Below are positions 17,076 through 25,054 of a stretch of DNA of 64,000 nucleotides, in pieces (the first letter of the stretch is position 1; the number at the start of each line of letters is the position of its first letter). Location: the NCBI GenBank assembly GCA_017550685.1, contig JAFZOJ010000001.1:1-64000 (forward strand), read 5' to 3'. The DNA is from Treponema sp. (GTDB taxonomy: Bacteria; Spirochaetota; Spirochaetia; Treponematales; Treponemataceae). The notes beneath the pieces are model-generated. The model had not been told where the DNA came from and ran no database searches. It saw nothing but the letters and a program-made list of their open reading frames with translations. Position numbers and translations under genes: made by a program.

Positions 17076-17340
17076 AGTACTCTTTTTCCTCATTTTCTTC
17101 AGCCTTTCGTGCTGATATGATTCTTGTATTTCCGTTTCTGTCTGTTGCGACAACGAAAAGTACAAGCATGTCAGAAACCCGTCCGATTATATTAATCCGT
17201 TCCTCTTCAAGCGTTGAATGCTCAAGATCAAGTTTTTCAACACGCTTCTCATCAAGAAAAACACGGACTGCCATTTCAAATGAAATACCATGTTTCTTTT
17301 TGTTTATGGCATTCTTCTTTTCATCCCACTCAAATGTCAT
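17053..17340 (-). CDS. brnT: BrnT-type ribonuclease toxin (DUF497)
   Basis: 95 aa, usual length. The family pattern is clear: FEWDEKKNAINKKKHGISFEMAVRVF at the start, and a C-terminal TRIISARKAEENEEKEYYE (R-x-I-S-A-R-x-A is diagnostic). BrnT is a RelE-fold ribonuclease that blocks translation when free of BrnA. AGGA lies 8 bases before the ATG. A strong promoter with an inverted repeat over its -10 lies directly upstream. Confidence 0.93.
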   Translation of the reverse strand: MTFEWDEKKNAINKKKHGISFEMAVRVFLDEKRVEKLDLEHSTLEEERINIIGRVSDMLVLFVVATDRNGNTRIISARKAEENEEKEYYENYDAR

Positions 17341-17351
17341 TTTTAATTCCT

Positions 17352-17386
17352 ATGTACATAATATTCTGTACATGTTTTATCGTCAA
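17352..17386 (-). promoter_or_regulatory. brnTA promoter with overlapping operator
   Basis: Minus-strand TTGACG (17381-17386), 17 bp, TATTAT (17358-17363). A perfect inverted repeat ATGTACA-N8-TGTACAT spans 17352-17373 and covers the -10, where a bound BrnTA complex would block transcription. Confidence 0.65.
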
Positions 17387-17679
17387 GTATTTTCTTAAAC
17401 TTTTGTATTTTCTGAAAGAAAATGCAAAAGTCACTCCCACAGGGCCTGGTGCTGAAATAGTACCTCATCTTCCAGAATGTCGCTTCGGCACAGATTTTTA
17501 CATCGTGTAAAAAGCTTAAAATGTAAAATTTGTTTTTATTATACTTCAGAGTTATAAATTTTTCATTCTTTTTGTTGTAAAAAAATTTAAAAAAGAAAAT
17601 TCTTGATTATACATTTATAACTTCTTCAATTATTTTTCTCTTCCTATAAATTGCTATTTGTATGCTCTACAATCCAAAA
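17387..17679. other. Intergenic region with a possible gene remnant
   Basis: Mostly AT-rich. A GC-richer island at about 17430-17510 has protein-like composition on the plus strand (TPTGPGAEIVPHLPECRFG, ending at a TAA) but no ribosome site and no plausible full gene. It may be a decayed gene end or a dispersed repeat; this could not be decided. Confidence 0.35.
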
Positions 17680-17856
17680 TTACTCAGAGTAAAACTGTTT
17701 TTTCTCTGCTTGAGTAAGATCTGAAACTTTTTTTCCTTGAGATTTTGCATAGGCTAAAAGACCCCGATAATCCATTTTTCCTTTTATTTCACTAAAAGGA
17801 ATTGGTTTAGGAGTTTTTGAAAGGCTTTCCTTATATCTTGTCATTAGTCCATTCAT
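17680..17856 (-). CDS. Small protein of 58 aa, unknown function
   Basis: ATG 17854-17856 is preceded by GGAGG at ideal distance, the strongest ribosome site in this region, which supports a real gene. The product is basic and soluble (TRYKESLSKTPKPIPFSE then MDYRGLLAYAKSQGKKVSDL) and ends at TAA 17680-17682. It overlaps the end of the broken GNAT-like gene by 26 bp, so the two were probably a pair; the 58-aa product could be the partner or antidote of that protein. The family is not recognised. Confidence 0.6.
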   Translation of the reverse strand: MNGLMTRYKESLSKTPKPIPFSEIKGKMDYRGLLAYAKSQGKKVSDLTQAEKKQFYSE

Positions 17857-18202
17857 AAGTATAAACCTCCATTATTTTCTTTGCATGTTCCTCATCAATC
17901 ATAAAGTGAAATGGATGCTGTATTCCGATGAAGTCAGCACCAAACATTTCCATATAATGTTTCAAAAGAGCTTCATCTGCAGCAAATCCATACATTATGC
18001 CATCATAGCCCCATTCAATAGATTTATTTGCAGCGATTGCAAACAAATGCCCTCCACCCCCTTTGTATTTTATGTCTTCTGCTATTCTTGGATTATTCTC
18101 TGGACTTGAACACATCCAGGTTACATAAACAGCTTTTGCATTATCATCTTTATGGAGCGCGACAAGACCTTAAATATCTACGGAACCTTGAACAACAAGG
18201 AT
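17831..18202 (-). pseudogene. Remnant of a GNAT-like/hypothetical gene
   Basis: The frame reads protein-like sequence from about 18169 to 17831 (GLVALHKDDNAKAVYVTWMCSSPENN, given in part, then GGGGHLFAIAANKSIEWGYDG and a final VYTYEW). It is interrupted by TAA at 18170-18172, directly before GLVALH. Upstream of that stop the frame loses sense within about ten codons. The only ATG below the stop (18113-18115) lies in the middle of the conserved stretch and has no ribosome site. I conclude that a larger gene lost its 5' part; the sequence just upstream is one of two direct repeats. The GNAT relationship is a pattern impression only. Confidence 0.6.
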
Positions 18203-18220
18203 AGTATAACAAAACCCCAC

Positions 18221-18262
18221 CCTAAGATTAAAAAACAATATTTTAGAAATTTATTTATTTTC
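18221..18262. repeat. Direct repeat, left copy (flanks higBA)
   Basis: Begins CCTAAGATTAAAAAAC, identical over 16 bp with the copy at 19129, and stays about 75-80% similar for another 25 bp. The two copies bracket the toxin-antitoxin module with a start-to-start distance of 908 bp. Confidence 0.6.
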
Positions 18263-18322
18263 GATAATCACTTTTAGAACAGCAAGTCATAATATAAACA
18301 ACTCCAATTTCTTAGTCGTTAA

Positions 18323-18607
18323 TTACCTTAATGCAGGTGTTGGAACTTTTTCAAGTTTGATTTGATAACCAAGACTTCTGAGTACTGATGTAAATGTTGT
18401 GAGATTTACTTTCTGTGAATCTTTAGAACGAAGCTTTTGGATTACTGTTGGGGACACATCTGCCTTTTTTGCGAGTTCGCGAACTGAAATATTCTGGGCT
18501 TCCATTTGTTCGAGCATAAATTCTGAAAGGAGAAAGTCGCTATATTCCTTGTTGTAGATTTCTTTCTGGTCTGGATTGTCCTTAAAAAATTGTTCAAATG
18601 TTGTCAT
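18323..18607 (-). CDS. HigA-type antitoxin, XRE/HTH family
   Basis: 94 aa. A helix-turn-helix is visible in the middle: ISVRELAKKADVSPTVIQKLRS, followed by NLTTFTSVLRSLGYQIKLEK, typical of HigA-like antitoxins. Its ATG overlaps the stop of the toxin gene (ATGA, 18604-18607), so it is translationally coupled as the second gene, the usual hig order. It should neutralise the upstream toxin and repress the shared promoter. Confidence 0.88.
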   Translation of the reverse strand: MTTFEQFFKDNPDQKEIYNKEYSDFLLSEFMLEQMEAQNISVRELAKKADVSPTVIQKLRSKDSQKVNLTTFTSVLRSLGYQIKLEKVPTPALR

Positions 18608-18996
18608 TTTTCTTCCTCCTTTGATTCATCTTGAAAGCGATTAAGATAATCTTTCCTGCAGTTTATAGCTATAAGCTTTTCTGATTTTGGCAGTTTATCG
18701 CCTTTTTTCAGATAGGCATTTGTTACAATAATTTTCTTTCCTTTCTTGAAAAAACAAAGATAACGATCTGGCTGTGGTTTGAACGCATATAAGTCATCGC
18801 CTTCTGACCGGAACTTAGTTATATCAAGAATCTTTCCAAAATCTCCCATGCGCTGACACAGCATCAAAAACTTTCGTTGCTGTACTACATCACAAGCTTT
18901 GTAATAATCATAGGGCTGGCTTTCTCCTTTTTCGGTGTAATACCATTCGATTTGAAAAAACTGACCTTTGTAGATTATACATTCTTTTTCAGTCAT
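18604..18996 (-). CDS. RelE/HigB-like toxin (Gp49 type)
   Basis: 130 aa. Features of phage Gp49/HigB-like toxins are visible: alternating strands with QQRKFLMLCQRMGDFGKILDITKFRSEGDDLYAFKP, then YLCFFKKGKKIIVTNAYLKKGDKLP and a basic C-terminus. The expected activity is ribosome-dependent mRNA cleavage. The ATG has no Shine-Dalgarno, and the predicted transcription start falls on or next to it, so the mRNA may be leaderless. Antitoxin follows with a 4-bp overlap. Confidence 0.88.
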   Translation of the reverse strand: MTEKECIIYKGQFFQIEWYYTEKGESQPYDYYKACDVVQQRKFLMLCQRMGDFGKILDITKFRSEGDDLYAFKPQPDRYLCFFKKGKKIIVTNAYLKKGDKLPKSEKLIAINCRKDYLNRFQDESKEEEK

Positions 18997-19001
18997 ACTT
19001 T

Positions 19002-19030
19002 AGTGTACCACATTTATGACACAGTGTCAA
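19002..19030 (-). promoter_or_regulatory. higBA promoter and operator
   Basis: Minus-strand TTGACA (19025-19030), 17 bp, TACACT (19002-19007). A 13-bp palindrome TGACACAGTGTCA (19017-19029) overlaps the -35. The -10 ends only 5 bp before the toxin ATG, placing the predicted start of transcription at about 18995-18996. Confidence 0.65.
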
Positions 19031-19348
19031 ATATAGATTTAAATAAAATATAAAATAAACAATATAATTGAAACAAGCAGATGAATGATATTTACTTTTC
19101 TTCCAACAACATCAATAGATTTACTAATCCTAAGATTAAAAAACTGTATTTCAGAACCTTATTCATTTTTTCCTTTAGAATTTTTTTTCAGATAAACATT
19201 TTGTTCTAAAAACCTCTTGTTTTTTTTTTATTCAGCCTTTTTGTAACCTCTGGCAGGAGTTTTTTCCTTACCACTCCCATCAATTCTTATTTATGGGAAT
19301 AAAAACGCCGTATTTCTAGATAGTCTGAAAACAATAAACCAGGATATA
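19031..19348. other. AT-rich spacer between higBA and the DUF2442 gene
   Basis: Contains the right-hand direct repeat (19129-19172), long T-runs, and a CCTCTGGCAGGAG motif at about 19248-19260 resembling one at 16510. No gene with a ribosome site was seen on either strand. Confidence 0.5.
19129..19172. repeat. Direct repeat, right copy (flanks higBA)
   Basis: Shares CCTAAGATTAAAAAAC exactly with the copy at 18221 and continues with recognisable similarity (TATTTCAGAA versus TATTTTAGAA, then TTATTCATTTT versus TTATTTATTTT). Confidence 0.6.
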
Positions 19349-19591
19349 TCAGTGAATTTCAACACTGTTATAATATAAGTCATCGGGACATATGTCCTGT
19401 CCGTCCGGCCATTCAACATTAAAACCATTTGTTTTTACAGCAGAAAAATAAGGCTTGTCATTCAGTTTTCCAAACCAGGAACCCTTTATATATGGCTTTA
19501 CGTCAAATGATTTCTTTTCTCCATTCTCAAATTCAAGAACCAGTTTGTAATCATCCTTGGGAATTGCTTTTATAACTGTCGGACGTAACAT
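19349..19591 (-). CDS. DUF2442 protein
   Basis: 80 aa, full length for the family. Pattern: LVLEFENGEKKSFDVKPYI, then FNVEWPDGQDICPDDLY, with the WPDG.D...D.LY signature. AGGAG lies about 10 bases upstream of the ATG. DUF2442 genes commonly follow a DUF4160 gene and the pair behaves like a toxin-antitoxin or mobile cassette. Here the DUF4160 gene is reduced to its tail (19605-19679), leaving DUF2442 as an orphan. Confidence 0.88.
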   Translation of the reverse strand: MLRPTVIKAIPKDDYKLVLEFENGEKKSFDVKPYIKGSWFGKLNDKPYFSAVKTNGFNVEWPDGQDICPDDLYYNSVEIH

Positions 19592-19604
19592 TTTATCATG
19601 ACTC

Positions 19605-19679
19605 CTATTTCAAAGGTTCTATCTTAAAAAACTGTTCTCCTTCATCAAGAAGCTTCCAGTTTATGGTCTTTTCAAACGA
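19605..19679 (-). pseudogene. C-terminal remnant of a DUF4160 gene
   Basis: Directly after the TAA of the 950-aa protease gene, in the same frame, come 24 sense codons ending in TAG (19605-19607). They read TINWKLLDEGEQFFKIEPL, the ending expected for DUF4160 proteins (NW......I.PL). There is no start codon. It appears that the protease gene and the DUF4160 tail were joined by a deletion or insertion. Confidence 0.6.
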
Positions 19680-22532
19680 TTAAAACTTTGCTTCCAGGCC
19701 CAGGTCGAAGAGTTTTTGAGGGAGATTTTCTTTTTTTCCAAAGGAATAGGACAGGAAAAAGTTGTAGCGGAACTGGGTGTCGGCAAAACCGCCTACGTTT
19801 GGGGTAAAACCAAGGGTTAGTTTTATAGTTGCGTAATCGCGGTATTTTATGGTGCCGTCGGCAATCTGGCGGACATATTTATCAAGATATGCAATGTGCC
19901 AGTTTACATCGTAGTCGGCAATATCGGCAAAATCAAAGCCGCCCATGTATCTTAGGGTAAGAATTACATCATTTATAAAGAGTGCAGAAACTCCCGGTAT
20001 TGCCTTCTGGATATTGTAGCCAAAAAGGAGGGCTTCGGCACTGGCAGAGGCAACGGAATAATTACCGGCATTGCTGGCAAAAAGGCCGGCTTTGAGCTTG
20101 AGCGGCAGATTGTAGGTAAAATTATTATGGCATAAAACCGGTATAAGCCTTGGGATGTCTGTTTCGAGGGCAAATACAAGGTCAAAATAGTCCATATCTT
20201 TGGCAAAAACGGGTTTGACTTTTACAGAACCGCTGTGAATTACGCCTGTAGAAAAAGTAAAGCCGCCGCGTTCATATTTACCGGGACCATAGGAAACTAT
20301 ATTTGAATAGGTTGCCGATAAAGACTGATAATTTACAAGGAAATCTGAACGGCCGTAAACTGCCTTTGCACTTGCGGCAAAAAGGGCTGCGGAACGGGTT
20401 CCAAAATCAAAACGGTTTTGGGCTGAGACATTTGCACTTACCTGGCTCATACCCATGCCGTCTATTACCATATCTGACGAAATGTCATAGGTAAACAGAG
20501 AGGTTCCTGTACCGCCGCTATATTCCATGTGGAAAGCACCCGCACCTGCCTGTATGCCGTAGCCTCCGCTGGTTATAAAAAGTCCGCTTGTCCATGGTGT
20601 AGAAGTTATGTAGGTAAAACCTAACGGTGTCAAATTGGAATCGGTAGAAGCAATGGAAACCGGCAGTAAGAATCCTTTGAAGGCATAGCTGAACGGCTTG
20701 AACGGTTTGTACGGAAGCACCTGTGTTGTGATTAAAGGAGCTGCGGCCGGCTGAGTGTCCTGTGCCTGTGCTATGTATGTATCATAGTCCTGCTCGTTTT
20801 GATTGAGCTTGAGCAGTCTGTTCTGGCGGAAAAATTTGGCTACATATATGATTTGAGAATCTGCGCTTAAGGCAGGCTCGTGGATTCCGCCGGAGATGTT
20901 TTTTTTGTAAAGGCTGAACTGAGCAAGGTTTGTGTCAAAAAAGCCAAGGCGCGGCAAGGTTTGTTTTGTAGCCCACGAAAAAGCAAGGCGGCCTGTTTGT
21001 CCTTCGCCCATAACAGAAGAAAGATTTTGGAGGCGAATGCCTTCTTGCGGCACCATATATTCTTGAACTGCCGAAAGCTCAAGGTCTGCAACACAGATAC
21101 CATAGTTGAGTTCAGACTTTTTTATAAAGGCAAGACGCCCGTCTCCAAGGTCGGTAAAATCAAAAGGAATTTCTTCGGGGCCAAATTCCAGAACGGCAGT
21201 TTCTTCCAGCCCTCTTATATTTTTTTCCAGACGGATTTTGTTTACGCAGATAAAATATTTTTGCGGTTCGTATTTTTGCCAGACAACATAATACTGACCG
21301 TCTTTGATTATAATGGAAGGACACGCTATGTTTGACTGAGGAATATTAAACCAGGTTTTATTCTGCAGGTCATAAATGGCGGCCTTGTGTTTGGTATTGC
21401 TGGACAGATTTGAATAATAGCTTACGGCTGCAAAGCGTCCGTCGGCCGAAACTGTAAGCCCGTCAAGATAGTCGTGGCGGAATATTCTTTTGGGTTTGAC
21501 TGCCCCACCCTTCTGGAGCTGGGCTGTGTCTACAAAATAAACCCAGTTATATGAACCGCCTGAATAATAAATGCCTTTTGAGCTGGCACAAAGATTTGTA
21601 TAAGTGGAGCCCGCATTATTATTTATGGAATAATCATTTGCGGCTGGATCAAAAAAATCATAAGCCTGGCCGAGCTCTACGGGGTTTGCACCTGCAACCT
21701 CGGGAACTTCAAAACTGTCTTTGAAAAGCGTCCAGGCCTGGTTCAGTTTAATTCCAAACGCCTTTTTAAAAGCACCGGCTGCCGTATAGTTTTTTAAATT
21801 TACACAGCGGAACCAGAACTCTGCATATTTATCCATTCCATAGTTCTGCTGCAAAAACTGAGCAAAGGCCCCGTTAAAATAATAGAAGGAATTTGCAGGA
21901 TAAGAATCGGAGGCGCCCTTTACATCAGAATAAGAAGGAAACTGTCCTTCTATCTTGGCCTGACGGAGCATCTGCAGAACATACGAATCATTTAACCGGC
22001 CTTCGCCTGTAGAGCTTTCGTACGAAACTGTGGCACCTTCTGCAATTCCGCGGGTAATGCTTAGATAATAGCCTGCCCAACCGTCTCCCCAAATCTTTGC
22101 AAGCACCTTATATGCGTCATCCTTTAGGTTATAGGTAAGCGCATGAGTAAGCTCGTGTGTAAAGGTAGAAAGCAGAGTCTGTGAAAAAACAGCCAGGTCT
22201 GAGCTGACTGCCGTATCATAAATTACAATACAGGCATAGGGAGTATTGGTCTGGTAGGCATTAAACTGCTCGACTGTAGAAGTGATGACAACCGGCATTC
22301 TTAAAAAAGGTTCTACGCCATAGCTTTGGGCCAGGCGGCTGTAAATATCATCAGCATTTTCGTACAGGATTTTTGCAGTTACGGCATTTTTGGGAGCATA
22401 AATAATATCAAACCATTTAGTCTGCGACACCCTAAGCTTGCCGGCTCCGGACATTACACCCTGATTTACAGCAGACAAAGGGCTGCATATTAAAAGAAAC
22501 AAAAATACTTTTGCAACAATCCTGTTTTTCAT
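19680..22532 (-). CDS. Large exported metalloprotease-like protein (HELTH) with propeller and barrel-like tail
   Basis: 950 aa. A signal peptide ends near PLSAV. The N-terminal domain (about 30-280) resembles peptidase-MA gluzincins: HELTH at residues 126-130 and a probable third zinc ligand E165 in RGIAEGA. About residues 290-610 carry WD40/TolB-like propeller strands (VSADGRFAAVSYYS, LSADSQIIYVAKF). Residues about 620-950 are long alternating strands ending in Phe, typical of an outer-membrane barrel. I infer a surface-anchored protease. A paralogue with the same plan lies at 38741-41755 but has lost the second zinc histidine. Only 9 bp separate it from the ABC permease upstream. Confidence 0.8.
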   Translation of the reverse strand: MKNRIVAKVFLFLLICSPLSAVNQGVMSGAGKLRVSQTKWFDIIYAPKNAVTAKILYENADDIYSRLAQSYGVEPFLRMPVVITSTVEQFNAYQTNTPYACIVIYDTAVSSDLAVFSQTLLSTFTHELTHALTYNLKDDAYKVLAKIWGDGWAGYYLSITRGIAEGATVSYESSTGEGRLNDSYVLQMLRQAKIEGQFPSYSDVKGASDSYPANSFYYFNGAFAQFLQQNYGMDKYAEFWFRCVNLKNYTAAGAFKKAFGIKLNQAWTLFKDSFEVPEVAGANPVELGQAYDFFDPAANDYSINNNAGSTYTNLCASSKGIYYSGGSYNWVYFVDTAQLQKGGAVKPKRIFRHDYLDGLTVSADGRFAAVSYYSNLSSNTKHKAAIYDLQNKTWFNIPQSNIACPSIIIKDGQYYVVWQKYEPQKYFICVNKIRLEKNIRGLEETAVLEFGPEEIPFDFTDLGDGRLAFIKKSELNYGICVADLELSAVQEYMVPQEGIRLQNLSSVMGEGQTGRLAFSWATKQTLPRLGFFDTNLAQFSLYKKNISGGIHEPALSADSQIIYVAKFFRQNRLLKLNQNEQDYDTYIAQAQDTQPAAAPLITTQVLPYKPFKPFSYAFKGFLLPVSIASTDSNLTPLGFTYITSTPWTSGLFITSGGYGIQAGAGAFHMEYSGGTGTSLFTYDISSDMVIDGMGMSQVSANVSAQNRFDFGTRSAALFAASAKAVYGRSDFLVNYQSLSATYSNIVSYGPGKYERGGFTFSTGVIHSGSVKVKPVFAKDMDYFDLVFALETDIPRLIPVLCHNNFTYNLPLKLKAGLFASNAGNYSVASASAEALLFGYNIQKAIPGVSALFINDVILTLRYMGGFDFADIADYDVNWHIAYLDKYVRQIADGTIKYRDYATIKLTLGFTPNVGGFADTQFRYNFFLSYSFGKKENLPQKLFDLGLEAKF

Positions 22533-22541
22533 TCTACGGTA

Positions 22542-24269
22542 CTACATCTTCGGGAGCTTTTTTACTGCATAACGGAAGTAGAAAAAGCCCAGAGGAGCTG
22601 CAATCAAAGCAAATACTCCGGTAATTATTACAAAGCCCAGGAAATTCTTTGGAAGGAAAATCATGAGTACAACAATTAAAGCTACAACGCCCATAGAGAC
22701 AAAGGCAGAAATCAAAGCGTTTACATTCTGTTTAAAGGCGGCAGTAGGGTTTTCCCACAAAAGCTTTGGATTTACCGTGTCGATGAACATTTCTGTAAAA
22801 ATGAGCACCATGGAAATTATAAGCGAAATTATCGTATAGCTTATAAAAATCTCTACAATCTCGGAAGCGGTAAAAGGCAGCCCCAGGAACGTTACGCCCG
22901 CAACAAAGAATACTGCCAGAATCAAAACTGCGGCAATACAATACATGAATGCGTGGCAGAATTTTACAAGCACGATTGTATCAGGTTCTATAGGCATGGC
23001 CTTAAGGTCAAAAAGAGCCTTTCCTTCTCGCGAAAAAGAGGTAGCGGCAATATTGGTACAGTTGCCCATAAATACAGAAATTGCAGTTAGTATGAGCACG
23101 ACGTAATATTTAAGGCTGATGAATTTCTGCGGTTCCATTTCCAGGAAAATCATTGTAAGCTGATTTCTCAGTTCGTCAATATTGATGTTTTTTCCTGCGG
23201 TAAAGCTTACGGTAAATGAAATGATGAAAATTACCGGAAGAAGGATGAGCATAAGCGGGCCGTTTCCAAAGAACGAAGGCTCGCGGAAAACTGTGCGCAG
23301 ATCCCTTACAAACAAAGTTCCAAAAATTGAATTGGACTTCATTTCTTTGTTGATCACAACCTTGGCTTTTTCGGTAGAAATCTTTTTTGATTTTACATCA
23401 GAGAATCCGTTTAAGGTTTTGATGTAAACCGGAGCCAGAAGCGGAACAAGCAGGAAAACAAACAGGGCTGTTACGGCAAACATAAGAAGAATTGAAACTA
23501 TGTTTCCATTCAAGGTGTTTGCAATTATCATAACGAATGGAGCCTTTTGTACTACAAGATGGAGCATCTGTGCTGCAGGAGCGGCGGCATCCACACCCAT
23601 ATCGATCAATATTCCAAGGCGTGAAGAAAACAGGCTGTAAACAATTACAAAGAGTAAAATAAGACCTGTTGCTACTCCGGTTAAAAGTCCCTTACTGCGC
23701 AGGCGTGGAAAAAGCGAAAGAACCAGAATCATAAGCCCGTAAATAATCAGCAGGGCAACCGAACAGATTGCAAGACTGACGGCTATGAGGCCCACGTAGA
23801 ACAAAGGATTTGCAAGGAGCTTTGCCTTAATTGCGTAGATAATTCCACCAACCACAACTATGAGCACACCAAGTATGGCATCTGTAATTGCAGTAACGCC
23901 GACCTTGGCACCAAATATATCAATGGGATTAAGCGGCATGGAAAGGAACTGCTCTTCTCCGCAGCCTGTATAATAATTGGTAGCTGCAGAAACAAAGCCA
24001 AAGGCTATAACAATAATCAGAGCAACAGACAGAATGAGCACCGGCATTAAATGTATGTCGCCGGAAGCAAGCAGCCCGTTGCCGATAGAGTTCATCATAA
24101 AGATATACATTCCGCCGGATACAACTGCAAGGTACAAAAACATAACTATTACGAGAATATTTTTTAATATTCCCTTTATGCCTTTTTTAAAGCCTTCGGC
24201 AAAGTTTCCGAACGAAAAGATATTTGATGCAAAAATTTTGAAAACTGACCAGAGAGTATTCTGTTTCAT
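22542..24269 (-). CDS. ABC-2 type transporter permease
   Basis: 575 aa with about 12-14 hydrophobic helices in two similar halves separated by a large hydrophilic loop (about 240-340), so possibly both permease halves in one chain. ATG 24269 is chosen because GGAGG lies just before it and the preceding ABC gene ends 1 bp upstream; a longer frame to 24368 runs inside that gene and is rejected. With the ATPase at 24271-25002 it forms an ABC exporter of unknown substrate. The surface protease gene follows by 9 bp, so it could be functionally linked. Confidence 0.85.
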   Translation of the reverse strand: MKQNTLWSVFKIFASNIFSFGNFAEGFKKGIKGILKNILVIVMFLYLAVVSGGMYIFMMNSIGNGLLASGDIHLMPVLILSVALIIVIAFGFVSAATNYYTGCGEEQFLSMPLNPIDIFGAKVGVTAITDAILGVLIVVVGGIIYAIKAKLLANPLFYVGLIAVSLAICSVALLIIYGLMILVLSLFPRLRSKGLLTGVATGLILLFVIVYSLFSSRLGILIDMGVDAAAPAAQMLHLVVQKAPFVMIIANTLNGNIVSILLMFAVTALFVFLLVPLLAPVYIKTLNGFSDVKSKKISTEKAKVVINKEMKSNSIFGTLFVRDLRTVFREPSFFGNGPLMLILLPVIFIISFTVSFTAGKNINIDELRNQLTMIFLEMEPQKFISLKYYVVLILTAISVFMGNCTNIAATSFSREGKALFDLKAMPIEPDTIVLVKFCHAFMYCIAAVLILAVFFVAGVTFLGLPFTASEIVEIFISYTIISLIISMVLIFTEMFIDTVNPKLLWENPTAAFKQNVNALISAFVSMGVVALIVVLMIFLPKNFLGFVIITGVFALIAAPLGFFYFRYAVKKLPKM

Positions 24270-24270
24270 T

Positions 24271-25002
24271 TTATTCCTCCGCAACAAGCTTAAGGAATAT
24301 ATCTTCAAGAGACTGACCGGCCGAACCATGCTGAGCCTGAAGCTCTGCAATTGTTCCTGTAAAAACAAGCTTTCCTTTTTTGATAATGCCTACCCTGTCG
24401 CAGAGCTTTTCTGCAACCTCCATTACGTGGGTGGAAAAGAAAACTGTTTTACCGGCTGCGGCACGTTCGCGCATAATTTCCTTGATTGTAAAGGCAGCTT
24501 CCGGATCAAGACCTACCATAGGCTCGTCAAGAATCCAGTTGTTTGGATCTGTAATAAGACTTGCAATAAGGAAGAGCTTTTGCTTCATACCGTGGCTGAA
24601 CGAAGAAATGCGGCTGCCAAGGTTTTCGAGCATTCCGAATTTCTGACAGTAGTTTTCTATGCGTTCCTTGCGCACGTCGTCAGGAATCTTATATACATCG
24701 CAGATAAAATCAAGGTATTCAACTGCCTTGAGTCGTGAAAAAGTTTCGGGGTTATCTGGTACAAAGGCAAAGGTTCTTTTGGCTGCAATAGGACGTTCCT
24801 TGATTGAGATGCCGTCCAGAAAAAGCTCGCCCTCGTCCGGCTGGAGAATGCCTGTAAGCATTCTGATTGAAGTTGTTTTTCCTGCACCGTTTGGTCCAAG
24901 AAAACCAAAAATCTCACCGTTGTTAACAGTCATTGTGAGTGAATCTACAGCCTTTACACTGTTTTTGCTGTAGGATTTGGTTACGTTTTTAAGCTCTAAC
25001 AT
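24271..25002 (-). CDS. ABC transporter ATP-binding protein
   Basis: 243 aa, standard length. Walker A GPNGAGKTTSIRML, Q-loop in FAFVPDN, signature FSHGMKQK (degenerate Gly as often seen in ABC-2 exporters), Walker B NWILDEPMVGLDP, and switch histidine STHVMEVAE. It energises the permease encoded 1 bp downstream. Confidence 0.93.
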   Translation of the reverse strand: MLELKNVTKSYSKNSVKAVDSLTMTVNNGEIFGFLGPNGAGKTTSIRMLTGILQPDEGELFLDGISIKERPIAAKRTFAFVPDNPETFSRLKAVEYLDFICDVYKIPDDVRKERIENYCQKFGMLENLGSRISSFSHGMKQKLFLIASLITDPNNWILDEPMVGLDPEAAFTIKEIMRERAAAGKTVFFSTHVMEVAEKLCDRVGIIKKGKLVFTGTIAELQAQHGSAGQSLEDIFLKLVAEE

Positions 25003-25019
25003 TCATGTCTCCTATTAGT

Positions 25020-25046
25020 ACCCTTAGACAAGCTCAGGGACCTCAA
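25020..25046. repeat. Family B repeat, intergenic copy
   Basis: CCCTTAGACAAGCTCAGGGACC-type sequence (core CAAGCTCAGGGACC) between the ABC gene and the GH9 gene. This is the only family B copy in the window that is not inside a coding region. Confidence 0.6.
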
Positions 25047-25054
25047 GGATAATC

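Noticed and set aside
17831..18115. 94-aa protein starting at ATG 18115
   Set aside because: That ATG is inside conserved-looking sequence and lacks a ribosome site; sense sequence continues upstream to an in-frame TAA, so a remnant is the better reading.
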